A stretch of 64,000 nucleotides of DNA from Verpa conica (lineage: Eukaryota; Ascomycota; Pezizomycetes; Pezizales; Morchellaceae): assembly GCA_033030425.1 (NCBI GenBank), contig JAUFSD010000024.1:372001-436000 (forward strand). The letters run 5' to 3'. The notes under the pieces were generated by a model, which had not been told where the DNA came from, searched no databases, and saw only the letters and a program-made list of their open reading frames with translations. A program made the position numbers and the translations under genes. Positions 23,305 through 36,531 of this stretch are shown one piece after another. Every line of letters begins with the position of its first letter. Position 1 is the stretch's first letter.

Positions 23305-25993
23305 ATGAACTTTCTTCAGAAAGGCCTCGCGGGGCTAGAATCCCGCCTTGACAAGGTCCTCCTCGACGAGACCGATCGGCTCGAGCAGCAGGCGAGGCGG
23401 GAACCGCAGGCCCAATTGGAGCCCGGGAGAAGGTCCATTGATAGGAGCAGAAGATCTGTAGAGAAGGGTATGTATATTTGTACCTTGCTAAGACGGAGGG
23501 AATGAGAGTTAAGTGAAGGGTGAATTAGATGTTAGACATAACCCGGTATCGACGCAGCCGCCGCCGACGCAGGGAATGAATATGAATTCTCGTGTCAGCA
23601 TGCAGGAGCGACTGGCGGCCGCAGTGGCAAGGAAGGCAGCTGTGGGAGGGGGAGGGAGTAGGACTGCGAGTCCAGTGCCGAGCGTGAAGGAGGTTAATGG
23701 GAGAGTGTCGGTAGACTCAACGAGAGCCGTGGGAGAGGAGCCCGAGTCCGCAAAGCAGAATTTAGATTCCCAGGCTGCCCCGCCAACCCCTGCGGGCACA
23801 GATACCGAACCGAGGCCTGACCCGGATCCAATACCTAATTTGGAACCACAACCCGAATCTTCTCAACTTGAACTATCTAATGGTTCACCCCGCCAATCCC
23901 TCGAGTCTACTACTCAACCGAGGGAAAACGGACATACAAATGGTGATTCAGATTCTTCCCGCGAGGAATTCCTCTCTACAATATCTCAGCTCCGTGCAGA
24001 CCTCACCCTCTGCGAATCCCGGCGCGCCTCCGAGTCTCATGCCTCCTCCGAACGTATAGATGCACTTGAAGAAAAGATACGCTACCTTGCACGGGAATCC
24101 GCGGAGGCCTCGCGCCGAAAGGCTACTAGTACCCCAGCCGGTGGTCTCGAAAAGAAACTTGCGGAGGCACAAGAGAAAATTGCGCTACTATTAGAGGAGG
24201 GCGAGAAGCTATCAAAGAATGAACTGAAGCTTCAGAATACCATCAAGAAACTCCGAGTAAAGACACAAGAGGAAGAAAAAGGTACCCAAGAAGCAAGAAA
24301 AAAGTTGGAGAGGGTGGAGAAGGAGGCTGGGGATACGAAAGAGAAACTCCGGCGTGCACTCGAGGATGCAAAACGGGATAAAGAGAGGGTTAAGGGTGTG
24401 ATAAAGCTTGAGAGTGAGCTTCAGGCACTGAAGCAAGAGAGGGAGAGCTCTATAGCTACAATCACGGAGCTAAAGGAGAAGGTTGCAGAAGGCACAAGGA
24501 GGGCGGAGGATGCGGAGAGTAAGGTTCAGACAGAAGCGCTAGAGAAGGAGCGGAAGACAACAGCGGACCTTAGAGCGGATCTTGAGCGAGTACAGAGCGA
24601 ATCTGTATTAGCAGAAGAGCGGTTGAATAGTGAAATCGCAGATTTAAAGAGTAAGATTTCCCGCGATGCGGAGAGGGCTAGGACTATGGAGCAGGAGTTG
24701 AAAGGGGAACAAATGGTTCGTTTTCCACCCTACTTAACCCTGGTTCAGGAGCTAATGGTTATGGGTAGATTATGGAGAGTAAGATGGAGTCGCTCAGAGC
24801 CCGCGCAGAAGAGGTATCGAGCGGGGCGAGTGGAGATGCGCATGCCAAACTGCTACGGCAGGTGGAAACGCTACAAACACAGTATGCCATTGCGAGTGAG
24901 AACTGGCAGGGGATTGAAGGGAGTATGCTGGGGAGAATTGCAAGCTTGGAGAAGGAACGGGATGATTTGGCGAAGAAGGAGGGAGATGTCAGGAGGAAGG
25001 CAAGAGAAATGGTAGGCTTCGGAGTAGTATGGTTGATTATGCACAAGACTGATATCAAAACAGAGCATCAAATCTAAAAACCTAGATATGGATCTCGACA
25101 CTGCCAACTCTCGGATCAAAGATCTCGAATCCGACCTCTCTACCTCACAAGAAATAGTCTCAACTCTCCAAACAAAGCTAACTAAGCTCGAAACAAATTT
25201 CAACTTCCTCCGCACCGACCTCGACCGTGAGCGCGAGGCCTGGCAGCGTGATCTACAGACTAAAGTTGAAGAAGAGCGTAGCAAATGGGAGCGAGAGAGA
25301 GAAGAAGCATCCCGCCCCTCCTCCCCCATGAATATGAATATGGCGCCCCCCTCCCTTCCTCCACTCCGGAAGGTATCTGGCCCACTCTCAACCACCGAAT
25401 CTTATTTCGTCGGTTTCACGCGGAAGCCGAGTCGGAGCCCAAGTGTAGAGGCCAATACACCAGTGGAATATTATAACCGCCGTGGATTTAGTACTCCACC
25501 GATTGGAGCCCGCCATGACTCTGCTCTGTCATTACCGCAGGCTAATACCTCACGTATCTCACTCCCCACCGCAGCAGAAGAGGATGATACAGACTACTTT
25601 GAGAACATACCCTTCTCCCCGAATCGCGGGGACATGGTATCAGTTTCTACTGTTGCAGCTGGCCCTTCAGTCCAACTCGTCGAACGTATGTCTGCCACTG
25701 TTCGCAGACTCGAAAGCGAGATGGCAGGGGCACGGGAAGAGGTTGCTGCAATAACAGCACAAAGGGATGAAGCGAGACGGGAGATTGTTGAGTTGATGCG
25801 GGAGGTAGAAGAAAAGCGAGGGGGCGAGGAAAAGGTTAAGGTGTTGGAGAAGGAGATTGAGAGTATGAAGAGGAGAGAGGAGACTACGTTAGAGATGTTA
25901 GGGGAGAAGAGTGAGTTGGTGGAGGAGTTGAGAGCAGATGTAGCGGATCTAAAGCAGATGTATAGGGATTTAGTGTCTGATACTATGAGGTGA
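23305..25993 (+). CDS. Golgi coiled-coil protein, TMF1/Sgm1-like, 4 exons
   Basis: A golgin-type tether candidate acting on the cytosolic face of the Golgi; the TMF family binds Rab6-type GTPases through its C-terminal coiled coil. Exons 23305-23467, 23529-24715, 24769-25011, 25064-25993 give 840 aa with phases closing. The N-terminus begins MNFLQKGLAGLESRLDKVLL, typical of the family. Residues about 50-190 are polar and low-complexity, followed by extended Lys/Glu-rich heptads through about residue 560. A Ser/Pro-rich linker (about 600-725) carries YFENIPFSPNRGD. The C-terminal coiled coil (about 735-840) ends in DLKQMYRDLVSDTMR, which fits the TMF TATA-binding-like domain. Genes of this size and domain order are single-copy in most ascomycetes; function is inferred from the family. 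Confidence 0.88.
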
Positions 25994-26290
25994 AGGTTGG
26001 CTTTTTTTTTTATATATGTTGATAGTTATTGGGGCGTTCTTTGTATTTTTTCTTTATGAATATAGTGATTGAAGATGGGAGTTTTATTGCTTTTTTGTTT
26101 TCGCTTTTTCTTTTGAAGGAGGGGTTGTCTGGGAGGGGTGTATAAAGTAATTTTATGTTATCTTTTTAGTCAAAGATTAGTAGTTAGCCTTCTAGAACAA
26201 GTTGTGATCTATTCAGCTCACACTAAAATATCTAGCCCCGGTTCCGATGTCCATCAAGTAATAGGTTAGGCATCTGAGCAATATCACAAA

Positions 26291-26312
26291 TTGAATGAAT
26301 GAATTAATCATA
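26291..26312 (+). repeat. Dispersed repeat copy B
   Basis: TTGAATGAATGAATTAATCATAAG; same core as the other copies, without the ATACATGGAGCCC extension. Confidence 0.6.
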
Positions 26313-26589
26313 AGACTCTCACGAATTAACACTGCGGCCCTATTCTAGTCGTGTTTCAATCACTACTATTATTAGGTCATGCCGAATCACTCGTTGGATA
26401 ATGCTAAACGCATGGCTTACAGGCCACCTTTGAAGATTATATATATATATCGTATAAGACACTTCCAACATTCGGCTGGAAACCCTTCTGTCGAGAATAA
26501 AAACCTGTAGTAAATAAATATTTATATATATCCTAGTATGGATTAGAGCCTACTCTCTGTACCCTCTCCCTAGTAATGTGTACTATACT

Positions 26590-26620
26590 GAATGAATTAA
26601 TTGGCCATAAATACATGGAG
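26590..26620 (+). repeat. Dispersed repeat copy C
   Basis: AATGAATTAAT, a four-base variation, then CATAAATACATGGAGCCC. Flanked by TACTATACTG upstream (26581-26590) and TACTGTACTG downstream (about 26644-26653), a possible diverged target-site duplication. Confidence 0.6.
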
Positions 26621-26773
26621 CCCCGATTCTAAGGTGTTTATACGTACTGTACTGGCAACTAGCAACCCCCTACTGAGCAACATTCTCTTGTAGTGGTAGA
26701 AGTAGGGGCCGGGAGATAGTTGTTGGGTTGCGGGCTTATATACTGCCTACTTAAGGGCTTGTATCCTTCTGGA

Positions 26774-26803
26774 GTGAGTGATTGAATTAATCATAAATAC
26801 ATA
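26774..26803 (+). repeat. Dispersed repeat copy D
   Basis: GTGATTGAATTAATCATAAATACATAG. Flanked by TTCTGGAGTGA upstream (26768) and TTCTAGAGTGA downstream (about 26809), again a near-identical direct repeat. Confidence 0.6.
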
Positions 26804-28929
26804 GATTCTTCTAGAGTGAATAGGTATGTCATTAGGGGACTGAATATAAATGAAGTTGGTGGCGCGGCTGGTCAGTTCATCAGAGCGGCCACATCAGAGC
26901 GGTCTTATCAGACAGGATATCTATACATATATTCCCCTAACCCTCTTTGCCACAATATCCCCACAGTGGCATGATATTAGAATAGATTGAAACAAAAATC
27001 GCTAAAACAACTAATCAAATCGCAGTGCATATGCAGATTACATGTATATAATTATTAGAAATAGAAGATAGAAGATAGAAGATAATAGATACTTGTTAGA
27101 TAGCACATATCCCAGAAGGAAGAGAAAAAGGGCTTGCCCCCGTCGATCTAGAGGGTACATAATGTCATCACCCATGCATGCACTTCTGAACCCTAAATAC
27201 TGGGAGGAAGAATACTCATGCAAAAAAAGACGACCAAAAACCTTCATGCCCCCCTTATGCAAGGTTATCGAGTTGTTCCTGTAATTATTAACCCGGTGGG
27301 GCGAACGAGAGCTGTAAGTTTGTTTATTCACGGAGGCGGCTAATGCAGGGACTAGGGAGTGCTCGAGAGTACAGAATGTAAAGGTGGTGGATACACAGGA
27401 GCGAATATACTCTACTTAATCACACCAATAGTATATTAAATCCTCAACTAGAACCCCCTCCCCCTCCCCCCAAAGATTAGCCCAAAACACCCATATATCT
27501 ATACTAAACTATAACAACCCCCCCTTCCCCGCATATTCACGAGACATCACTCGTTAATTCATAACCGCTCATCGATCACGTGCCCCCATCCCCACCTTTC
27601 ATGCATTAAAAAGGGAAAAAAAAAATCTCTGCATGTCTGCTGACGCCGCCCTACCACATTAATTTTTGTGATATAAAAATCACAAACTGCAGCAACCACT
27701 TGCACGAAGCCGAATAAACCCTTCCCCCCCTCCTTCCCTTTAGAAACATATATCCATAATCCACGCGGCCTGCAGTTAGCTAAAAAAGAAGGGGAAAAAA
27801 AGGAATGCTAGCTTACGGTGAGGCTGAAGATGAAGCTGAACCTCTCTGCCCTACCACCCACCCTGTCACCCACCCCCCTCCCTGGGTTCATCTGAACGGG
27901 CAATTGGATAGACTGTAAACTGCGACCGGTAAAGATGTACCTAGACGCGAGCACCGTTTTCACATCTCACCGTGTGCTCTGGATTACAACCTGGATCAAA
28001 GGTTGCGAACCGTCGGATCATCCTATCCCGTTTCCCCTTAAAAGCACAACCCCCACGCAACTGTAGAAGCTGCACTGTCCTTGATCAGGGACAAGCCTAA
28101 TTTAGATTTCATCTTTTTTTGAGAGTGAAAGATACTTGGAATTTAGAACTACTTACAAGAAAAAAGAGTAAAATGAATAAAAAGATGAACAAGAAAAGGA
28201 TCCCCGCCCCCCTCAGTCCAATTTTCTTTTTGGCTGCCAACAAGAAAAACGTAAAATGGAATCAGGCAGAGGAAAAAGAGGAAAGTGAGAGAAAAAGGTT
28301 TGTTTTATGCGGCTAAAAGATGTAAAACGGATATCTAACAAACGGAAGATAATCAAAGTTGAAGTCAAGAGAAAAAGGTCCGGACTTAAAGAAACTTCGC
28401 TGATGAGCATCATAAGAACTAGAAAAACTGACAAAATAAATGCCCCCCATGACAAGCCCTAGTACGAAAAAATGTAAAAACTCCCAGATCCCTCACCACC
28501 CAAAAACGAAAACCGCATTAACCAACCACCAGAATTTTAACAAATGAAATGAGGGAAAAGTCCCTGTGTACAAACATCCCGTATAATCATGGGTAAACAT
28601 CATACTTCATCTCATACCATGCTATATCATGGGCCCAAGTACCCTGATATGGCTATTCTAAATCTAGAACTTTTGAGGCCTGAAGATGTCGGACCACTTG
28701 ATCTTGATAGGGTCGACCCTTTGGGTTTGGCCACCACCGGGAGTCTGAGTGAAAGTGACTGGGAGAGCAATTGGATTTGGCTGGCCGGCAATTTGGACGT
28801 ATTTGACATAGCTACCATCAGTAGTACGGACAGTAGGCGCTCTGTCTGCAGCTTCTTGGATTTGTCTATAGTAGTCTTTGCGAATGTTAGCTTAGCTATT
28901 TGGTCCAAGGATTCTTGGTAAATCTTGAA

Positions 28930-30151
28930 TCACTTACTCCTAATCTCCTTGGTGCGGCCCCAAAGGTAGTTTTGCTCGGTCTTGTCGACAACTCTGTGAA
29001 CGAGGAAGTGCTCGGACTAATGATGGATTTTTAGCAAAGCTAGCTTATCACCCGGGTATCTAATTGAAACATACCTCTTCAGTATAAGCAATGTTACGTT
29101 CATCCAAAGCCTCTTTGCAGAGGTGGACTTTGGAGAACTTGGTATAGGTTCTACGTCCTCTGTTCAAAGCCTCATACTTCTGCCTCTCTGCATCAATGAT
29201 GGCCTGGATCTTCGCCTTCTCTGCCTCCTCGGCAGCTCTCTTGGCCTGTTCTGCCCTCTCCCGTTCCTCTAGAATCTTCTGGGCTTCCGCTTGAATCTTT
29301 GCCCGTTCGGCATCTTCCTTCCTCTTCGCCTCGGCGGCGGCCTCGGCCTCCCTCTTCTTCTGAAGAGTTAGCTGCTCACTAACCTTGCGTTCGATCTCCT
29401 CGTTCCGGAGTCTCTCAAGCTTGGCATCTTCTTCTTCTTTCTTCCGTTTATCGGCTTCGGCATGGACTTGCTCTAGCTGTAGCTGAACTTTGCGGAGCTT
29501 CTCAGACAGATTCTCCTCATGGGCTTTAGGACGGTAGGGTGCCATAGCGGACTCTGGGTGATGGTCCTCGTAAGAGTCGCATGAAGCGCAAGATGGGGAC
29601 CTTGAGTGACGGGCTTTAGAATGAGAACGAGAGTGTCCTCGGGACCCGTATGAAGAGTTGCTATAGACTGATCCAGCGTCGTGGTGGTATCTCTTTCCAT
29701 TATCATCGTAGTAGTACTGACCTCCTACACTGGTGCTACGGCCATGGCGGCCCCTGTTGTCGTTTTTGGCATTTTTGGCCACCTCAACATAGACGAGACC
29801 CTTGCTGCTGCTGCCCTTGTCACGACGGGACCGTTCGGAGTTTGAGCGGGAGAGGCCAGCTGCAACAACTAAATGGCTACTGTGGTACATCTTCTCACCA
29901 CCACGATTCTCCGGTACACGGATGTATGGGCCATCATCTAGTGTGTTTCTCCTGTCTCGGGAGCTGTCTCGGGAGTGAATAGGCGACATCCCGCCTGTTG
30001 GAGATACAGGGTAGACAAGGGGAGAGCCCGGCTCAGCATATTGGATGTTGGGAGACGGTGCGTATTCATCGTACTGGCCGGGCATGGGGGCTGGAGGAGG
30101 AAGAGGAGAAGAGACATAAGGAGATTGGTAGGGAGCGCCGTAATATGACAT
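28930..30151 (-). CDS. Conserved fungal coiled-coil protein of unknown function, 385 aa
   Basis: I do not recognise a named family. Two exons, 30151-29075 and 29010-28930, join in phase 0 over a 64-base GT-AG intron; without that junction the frame ends four residues after the donor. The N-terminal 70 residues are Pro/Tyr/Ser-rich, residues 70-205 are Ser/Arg/His-rich with many RS-like dipeptides, and residues about 213-335 form a highly charged Lys/Glu/Ala coiled coil. The compact C-terminus starts RRTYTKFSKVHLCKEALDE and ends KTEQNYLWGRTKEIRSK. The C-terminus has the look of a conserved globular domain and I believe similar sequences occur in many fungal hypothetical proteins. No signal peptide or membrane segment is seen. 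Confidence 0.85.
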
Positions 30152-33100
30152 TTCGGTGTTTTTAGGGGAGAAATATCACGAGATGAAGAGTCTAATACTT
30201 TGGGGAGGGGGGGAGGGGGGAGGGTGTTATATGGGGCTGAGCACAAATGAATTGAGTACAAAGCCTAGAAACACACTGCTGTGTTTGTTGATAGAACTGG
30301 TGATGCTCTTTGTGGTTGAGGGGTTGATAAATAGACTGGGTGCGGGGCTGTCAATCAATACTTTGTGATAGTGGGAAGACAGATAGTGTCCAGGGAGAGA
30401 CAACGATCAGAGACAGAACGGGAGGGATGGTGAGGGGAGAGAGGAATCAACAACAGCACGAGGGTGATGGGGGCCTTTTAATGATTCCCGTCACACACAT
30501 ATGGCGGCGAAGCTTTGAAGGGAGGGGGTGGGCAGAATGCAACAGGAGCAGCAGTCTGGTAGGCCAGTGTTGGCACACACGGAAGCAGCCAGAAGCTGCA
30601 GCAAAGGTCGCCAGACGGGGTGAATGCCAGCCAGCCAGCACCCAGAATAACACCCCCCATCACCTACCTCCAGCATAGGCCATCTAACAACCAGCAATCA
30701 ATCGAAACCCCTCCCCCTCTTCTCCCACACTTGTGACCGTCTTCCCCTCCTCAAACGCCACTGGTCCCGTACATAAGTACATACATGCGGTAACGGGGTC
30801 CAATGCCCTCATTTGCGTACTAACCATTCTACGGCAAACTAATCCCATAAGGCTCCTCCGAATTTAAAATGAGACCCCAGTGAGTTTCTTCCTCCGTGCT
30901 GTGTCTGTTTCTATCCAGAATGCCGGGTCTACAAAGCGCAAGAAGTAGTTGGCTGAGACCCGTTGAGACCCATCTGCAAAGCAGTGTCTTTCTCGGCTGA
31001 AGCTATGTCCTTCGGACTTTCTGTCACACGTAGTAAAATAGCCAAGCATCAGAAGTGGGGCGGTACACTGCAAGTAAGGTGTGGTTATTTATGACTCAAC
31101 TGCAAGCAAACGGTGGGCGGTGGGCGCGGGGGGGCAGAGAGGAAATAATCGCGATCTTGGATCCCCGCAGACGTTGGTATTGGTTCTACTAGAGATGTGT
31201 TCATGCAAAGAAAAGAGCACGCGAACTTTTCCCCCACCCCTCTGACTTCATGTCCCCACTCTCTGAACCTTTTTTGGCCATTTTCATTTCCCGAGAGCCG
31301 CTGACGTTTGTCACTACATACTGCTATGGGTGCTACTGTTGGCATATGCTGGGCCCTATCTGCGGGTGCCTTACAGGAACATCTCCTATCAAGAATACAC
31401 AATAGAGCTCTGGGAGAGCTGTCTATGAAACGTATTCCCTCAATCTATTGCCCCTAGATCTACTGTCCGGGCAAAGCGTTTACAGAGCGGTCAAGAGGTG
31501 AGATAAACGCCAATACTCTAAACGCCAAAATCGCGCGGGGTCGGTCAACTCACTGTTTCACACGAGTTTCGGAAGGGTTTAGTGTCCGCTAGAACAGAGC
31601 CTCAAGTTTACCGCGCCGCATCTGGAAATGAGATGCCAAGACAATACCAACCACAGGCTTATGGTCCCTCACCTCCCAACCCCTCTGGATTGTTCCCTGT
31701 TTAGGGCACTCAACTCAGTACAGTACACGAGCTCTAGTATTCCCACGATAGTTCAAGCACCCGACTCGTTGCTCATGGATGCTGTGTAACAGGCATCGTC
31801 CATAGACGAAGCGAATTTGGACCCCTCCACATACAATCTGCATGTCAATATGGTTAGACTCAATTGGCCTTTGCTGATTTATTTGATGACTAGTCCTCTT
31901 TCTCGTATGTATGTACTTATCCATTCCACCACCCTCAATCAATCAGCTGAATTAATCGTACAGGATATCTGCCCCTTTGGTCCAGGTCCCAACTACACTT
32001 TCGGCCATCAGCAAATAGAGAAATATCAGTATTCCCAATCAGTACCTGACATGTCAAGACGGCAAGTTTCGAATATTGATGAACCAATACTTCGACTTTA
32101 GCCGGCGGTCAGTTTTATTTTTAGGAAGTGGCATTTACGTCGAGGATCGGTAAATATACACTTCTCGCCAGAGTCCGCTCAGACCCTTGGCCTAGGCTTA
32201 CTCCCTTGGTCACTATTGCACTCTGGAGTACAGTAGCTTTTCAAGTGGACTGGAACGAACATATCGGTGAAGCACCGATGGAAAACTATGTTACACCCGC
32301 TGCAGACTGCGTGGAGAAATGAACGACCGCAACTCACTGCAACAATATTGGTGCATGGCCACATGGGAAATAAGAATTCCAAGACAACAACCAACAGGCT
32401 GGTAGTCGGAAATCGAGTTACTGACTGAATAATAAGTTACGGGATATTAACTATCCGAAACCTGAAATCTTCATCTCCTATCACTCTTGCAGGCTGTAGT
32501 TTACACGAAAGTTGGAGTACTGAGGCGATCCACGTGAGAACTTGGACCGTACGCAATAATTTTTTTTTCTTGCATATACCACGGGGGACTACGGCTGCGT
32601 TGTACGCCAGTCTCGATTTTTAACTACACTTTCAAAGTTCACTTGCTTAGGCTATGACCTAGCTAATAATGGGAAGAATGCCGAGGTTTTTTGGTAAACA
32701 ATCTGGGGTCAACCAGTAGGGTTCGACGGCAACTAATGTTTCAATAAATCAACGGCAGCCGGAATTTCAATGATCCAGGAAAGCTAAGAAAACTTCCCAT
32801 GAATAAATATTCCAACGAATATTAGCATTCTCGTGGGTGTAGATCTCGGGAGAGATTTCGACCTTTTGGTGAAAGTTGCCGATGCTGCACGAATACTTAG
32901 TGCTGGCCGATGCAGTTGAGGGATATAATGCTACAAAAACAGGAGTTAGTGTTTGAGAATAGTTTTTATTCTCTTTTTCGTTGTCAAAGCTACTACTCTT
33001 CCAGGATGTACGAGATTAAAGTGAGGGTGGTCGAAAATTCATGTAGCTCTTCTATGCAGATCATTCTCTCGTCTCATGTAGCGATCAGATGATATGGAAT

Positions 33101-34167
33101 TGATCTTTGATACTGCAGCTAGTAAGAATTGTATGGGTGGACGTTCCACATAGAGTTAGCCAATATGGTCCGACGTTCATGGTAACCAGTGCCTCGGGGC
33201 CAATGATATCAAAAAACAGCGGGAGTAAGTTGTATGGCTTCCGCGAACATTCTCCAATACAATCAGATAATCAGCCGCTAGGTTGGAAACATCTGATTTT
33301 TTTTTCTGGACAGCTCATCAAGCTTTTTATTTTCTAACTGGTCAAATCTCTACCATGGACCAGGGATTCACCAGCTCAGCGCATGCATGAAAATAGGAAC
33401 AACCTCTCAGTATATGGAGGAAGTTTCTCTGAAACATATGTAGATTGGCTACTACTGCACCCTACTCCACAATATTTCACCGTATAGATGGTTTCTTGCG
33501 CGTTTGCGCCTATCAAGAAAAAGCCCTAAGACGTTACCATCTCGACCACCCGCCAGAAGCGCCCGTGGTTTCTTAATTAGCGATACGCAGGAGAACCTAA
33601 AGGTAGGAGGAGGAAAACGTAATCTATGTAGGCACGTACGAGTAGGTGAAATTCCCCACGCACCTATGTTTTTCTTTAGTCTATGCTTAAATCCTTTTTC
33701 GCCCTGTTGAAACTCGGGCTCTGAGATGTCGGTGATACACCCTCCATGTCGCGCGACTCTTGAATCTTGGGCCCTTACGATATAGTACCTAAGATTTATC
33801 TTTCGAGGGGAATAACGCCACATTTACAGATTTGCCGAGACATTTCATGACAGGCATTTTTTCCCTTTCTTTCTCACTTTCTCCTAGGGTGGGATGCTGG
33901 TGGTTCGTCCCCAAGAGCGAGCGGCCTCTGTGTTGTCCGTTCGGCAACCTGCCAAGACGGTACACAGATAACACATCAAACCCGGCGGTTTTTTATTTTT
34001 ATTTTATTTTTCTAAATTTCTCACTCTCAAGGAAAAAAAACCGGTCAAAGAAGAAATATCGCAAGAACTAGATCCGGGTAGAGATCCGAGATCCGAAGTG
34101 CGATTTTTCGTTATCTTTCTTCAGTTGAACAAACGAACGAGCGACTAAGGCATATTTTCTGTCTAAG

Positions 34168-34336
34168 ATGCAATCCAAAGTCGATTTGGACAAGATTATG
34201 GGTAGGCACAGAATTGGTTGGTTACAGTTCCCGAAGCTACGCCCTACACACGTTCTCTATCTCTCATACATAGAATACTAGCTCGATGGGTGATAATTTG
34301 CCTTTGGGAGTGGCTTCGCGATGAGTCGCCCATTCG
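34168..34336 (+). CDS. Possible short spliced gene, 36 residues (weak)
   Basis: After a typical pyrimidine-rich leader an ATG opens MQSKVDLDKIM, followed by a donor (G|gtaggc) and, after about 75 bases, an acceptor (actag) that restores the frame into ARWVIICLWEWLRDESPIRIV before a stop. The second exon contains a short hydrophobic stretch. I recognise no family, the product is very short and the splice choice is one of several, so this may be chance. Confidence 0.2.
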
Positions 34337-35658
34337 TATAGTGTTAATGCCTTATTGAATGCTCCAAGGGTGAATGTCGTTTCCGGTTCTAGGTAAACGA
34401 AGAAGAAGATATTTCTTGTGGAGGGGGTCGATGATGCTCCAGACGTTAAAATCCGCAGCGCGGGGAGGCATGCACACTGTATCTACTCTGGCAGGTGGCG
34501 CATGCGCAGTCAACGTTTTCGATGCTGCGCGGGTGTGTTGTCACAACCCGATTCTTACTCTAACAAAGAACCTCAGATTCTGTTGGAGGGGTGGATATGA
34601 TTTCCGGGGAAGTTATTCTTTTCTTTTTCTTTTCCCTTTGCTGCTGTTACAAGTAGATCTTCCAAAAACAAAAATTTTTCCCTAAGGATGAGCATGAGGC
34701 AATTCTAGAAACCCGCTTCATCAACGACTCGGATGCTGCCATCTGGGGTTCCTGAACAGGAACGTATAAGGCAAGATGAGTCTACTCTAGGCAACCCTAT
34801 GACCCTAGGTTGTGTGTTTGTGGGCTTGTGGGCTTGCATATCTGTCTACTCTAGTGGCCGCTGTCTATGCGTCTCTACTCCCTCCTCACTCCACTCGACA
34901 ACAGCACTGCGTCTCCCAATGCACGTTATCTGCAGGCAGAAGATGCGAGATCACCAAGGTTACATTTTATACTACTTCTTCAGTCTCTTGAGTTCACTTC
35001 CATGTTCCCAGCCGCATATCAGGCAAATATCCGAGGATCGTGTGTTGGCCGACCTCAAACTTCAAGCCTCCAATGACCCGGTTCCAAGGTGGAGGGTCCT
35101 GCCAGGTCCACCAAAGCGTAGGGCTTTTAAGCCACATTGATACAGGAACATCTAGTAGGATTTAGAATACGCCTGAAGGTAGCTCTGCATGCACTTTGCT
35201 CCGGGCGTGGACGAACCGCAGATATTTGTCTAGAGGTGGCTAAGCAACCAACTACATTCTAGATTAGTAGAACTATTTCAGAGAAAAGTTTGTAATGTAT
35301 TCTATATACTATTCTCTATACATGTACGCCAGTTATGTGCATAACCCTCAAAGGATACCGGTTTCAGGGCACAGAATACCAGGTGATAATCAGGTATTAC
35401 CAACTAATCATTCAGTTCTCCTGTTTAATCGCTATAGTTGTAGCTACTCGCAGCAGGCATAAAGAACTTGAAAATGCAACCTCTGTGAGCAGGGGATTTG
35501 ATTAGAGGCGACATCTCTACCGAGTAAAGTATACCTACCTATTGGCAAAAATAAGACTTGTAGACCTAAGCCCTTTATGCCTACTGCGAGTAGAAATAGA
35601 TATCTGCAAGGACCCAAGGTGATAAGAGAATAGATATAGTCAGAGGAGTCTCATATCG

Positions 35659-35673
35659 CCCCCCCCCCCCCCC
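35659..35673 (+). repeat. Poly-C run (about 15 bases)
   Basis: Homopolymer in intergenic DNA. Its length is unreliable in most sequencing data. Confidence 0.8.
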
Positions 35674-35961
35674 GATCTGACTATCTCAGTATGTGGATGC
35701 CAACGTAGCCCTCGATAAGAATAATATATCCGTTGTTTTTCAACCACCATGCTTTAGGTAGCCCTATTTACAATATCATGATTCATTTGTGTTACCGATC
35801 CCCGGGACAACCCGCTCAAGTCATCACTCAAAGGAGTTCCCAGTTCAGTTCATTTCGACATCTGTTTGTTTCGTTCGCTCGTTCGCTTCTTCTGCTCTCC
35901 ACCGGCCAACTGGTTCAGCCCTTTCCATCGCCATCCCCTGATCATCGCTGTTTCCGATTAA

Positions 35962-36531
35962 CTACCTCCCCCGGTTGAGAATTTGGTTGATGTTGTCCTG
36001 CGCCTTTTCATATGTAGTCTCGAGGTATCGGAATTTCTTCTCAAGATCTTTGATGTCGCCTTCCGAGCCTTTCTTTTCATCTTCCAGACGTTTTTGAATT
36101 GCAGGAAGCCCCTCTAGAACAAACCTGCCATCTCGCGTATCGATCCATTAATGTGTGGCCTTTGAAATTCATCTTTCTTTTTTTTGGTAGGGCCGGGGGG
36201 CTTTGTCAAAAAGTCGGAAAAGTATACACACATTTTCCCGACACCCTCGTACACTTTTGTCGACTTCGGCAACGTATCCAACTCTCGGGATGTAAGTTGC
36301 AGCAATCGGATGTCGCGCTGTTTAGCTGCCATTTGGGACTTGACTATTTGAAGCTGCTGCTGGGAGAAGATTGCGCGGGCCTCGATCTCTCGCATCAACT
36401 ACAGCAGTGGTAGGTTAGTTCTTTTTTTCCTTCTTTTTCCTTCCTTTCATCCTCAGGCTTGATTTTTTCCCATTGTAGAGGTGGAGTATGTGAGTACAAA
36501 CATTCTGGAGAGCTTCGTTGGGCATCGACAT
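35962..36531 (-). CDS. PFD1: Prefoldin subunit 1 (beta-type), 119 aa
   Basis: Subunit of the hexameric prefoldin co-chaperone, which hands nascent actin and tubulin to the CCT chaperonin in the cytosol. Exons 36531-36502, 36398-36232, 36124-35962 give 119 aa, matching the usual 110-125 aa. The beta-prefoldin pattern is clear: helix 1 (REIEARAIFSQQQLQIVKSQ), the linker motif LTSRELDTLPKSTKVYEGVGKMF (two beta hairpins), and a C-terminal coiled coil with LEKKFRYLETTYEKAQDNI. The ATG used is the first of two close Met codons (MSM). Introns of 103 and 107 bases carry in-frame stops, confirming the splicing model. Confidence 0.95.

Larger units (their letters stand above)
25994..28929. other. Intergenic region (2.9 kb), AT-rich, three dispersed-repeat copies
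   Basis: No supported gene. Three copies of the dispersed repeat lie within 500 bp (26291, 26590, 26774), together with an (AT)n stretch near 26440 and two ATCACTCG motifs. The part from 27420 to 28560 is purine/pyrimidine-skewed and featureless; 28589-28921 is the antisense of the following gene's 3' region. Confidence 0.5.
30152..35961. other. Large intergenic region (5.8 kb), no firmly supported gene
   Basis: The upstream region of the coiled-coil protein (30152-30700) is G-rich on the plus strand. The remainder has many short, unrelated open frames without splice continuity or recognisable domains. One weak candidate small gene (34168-34336) is listed separately. A 15-base C-run lies at 35659-35673. 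Confidence 0.45.

Noticed and set aside
28589..28921. Plus-strand frame of 110 codons
   Set aside because: No homology-like features; it lies directly beside the 3' end of the minus-strand coiled-coil gene and is probably its 3' UTR antisense.
31817..32101. Plus-strand frame of 94 codons in the 30-36 kb intergenic region
   Set aside because: No conserved motif, no promoter-like leader and no splice continuation; consistent with chance.
34374..35140. Overlapping plus-strand frames of 60-135 codons
   Set aside because: Low-complexity, mutually overlapping, no splice path joining them into one protein and no recognisable domain.
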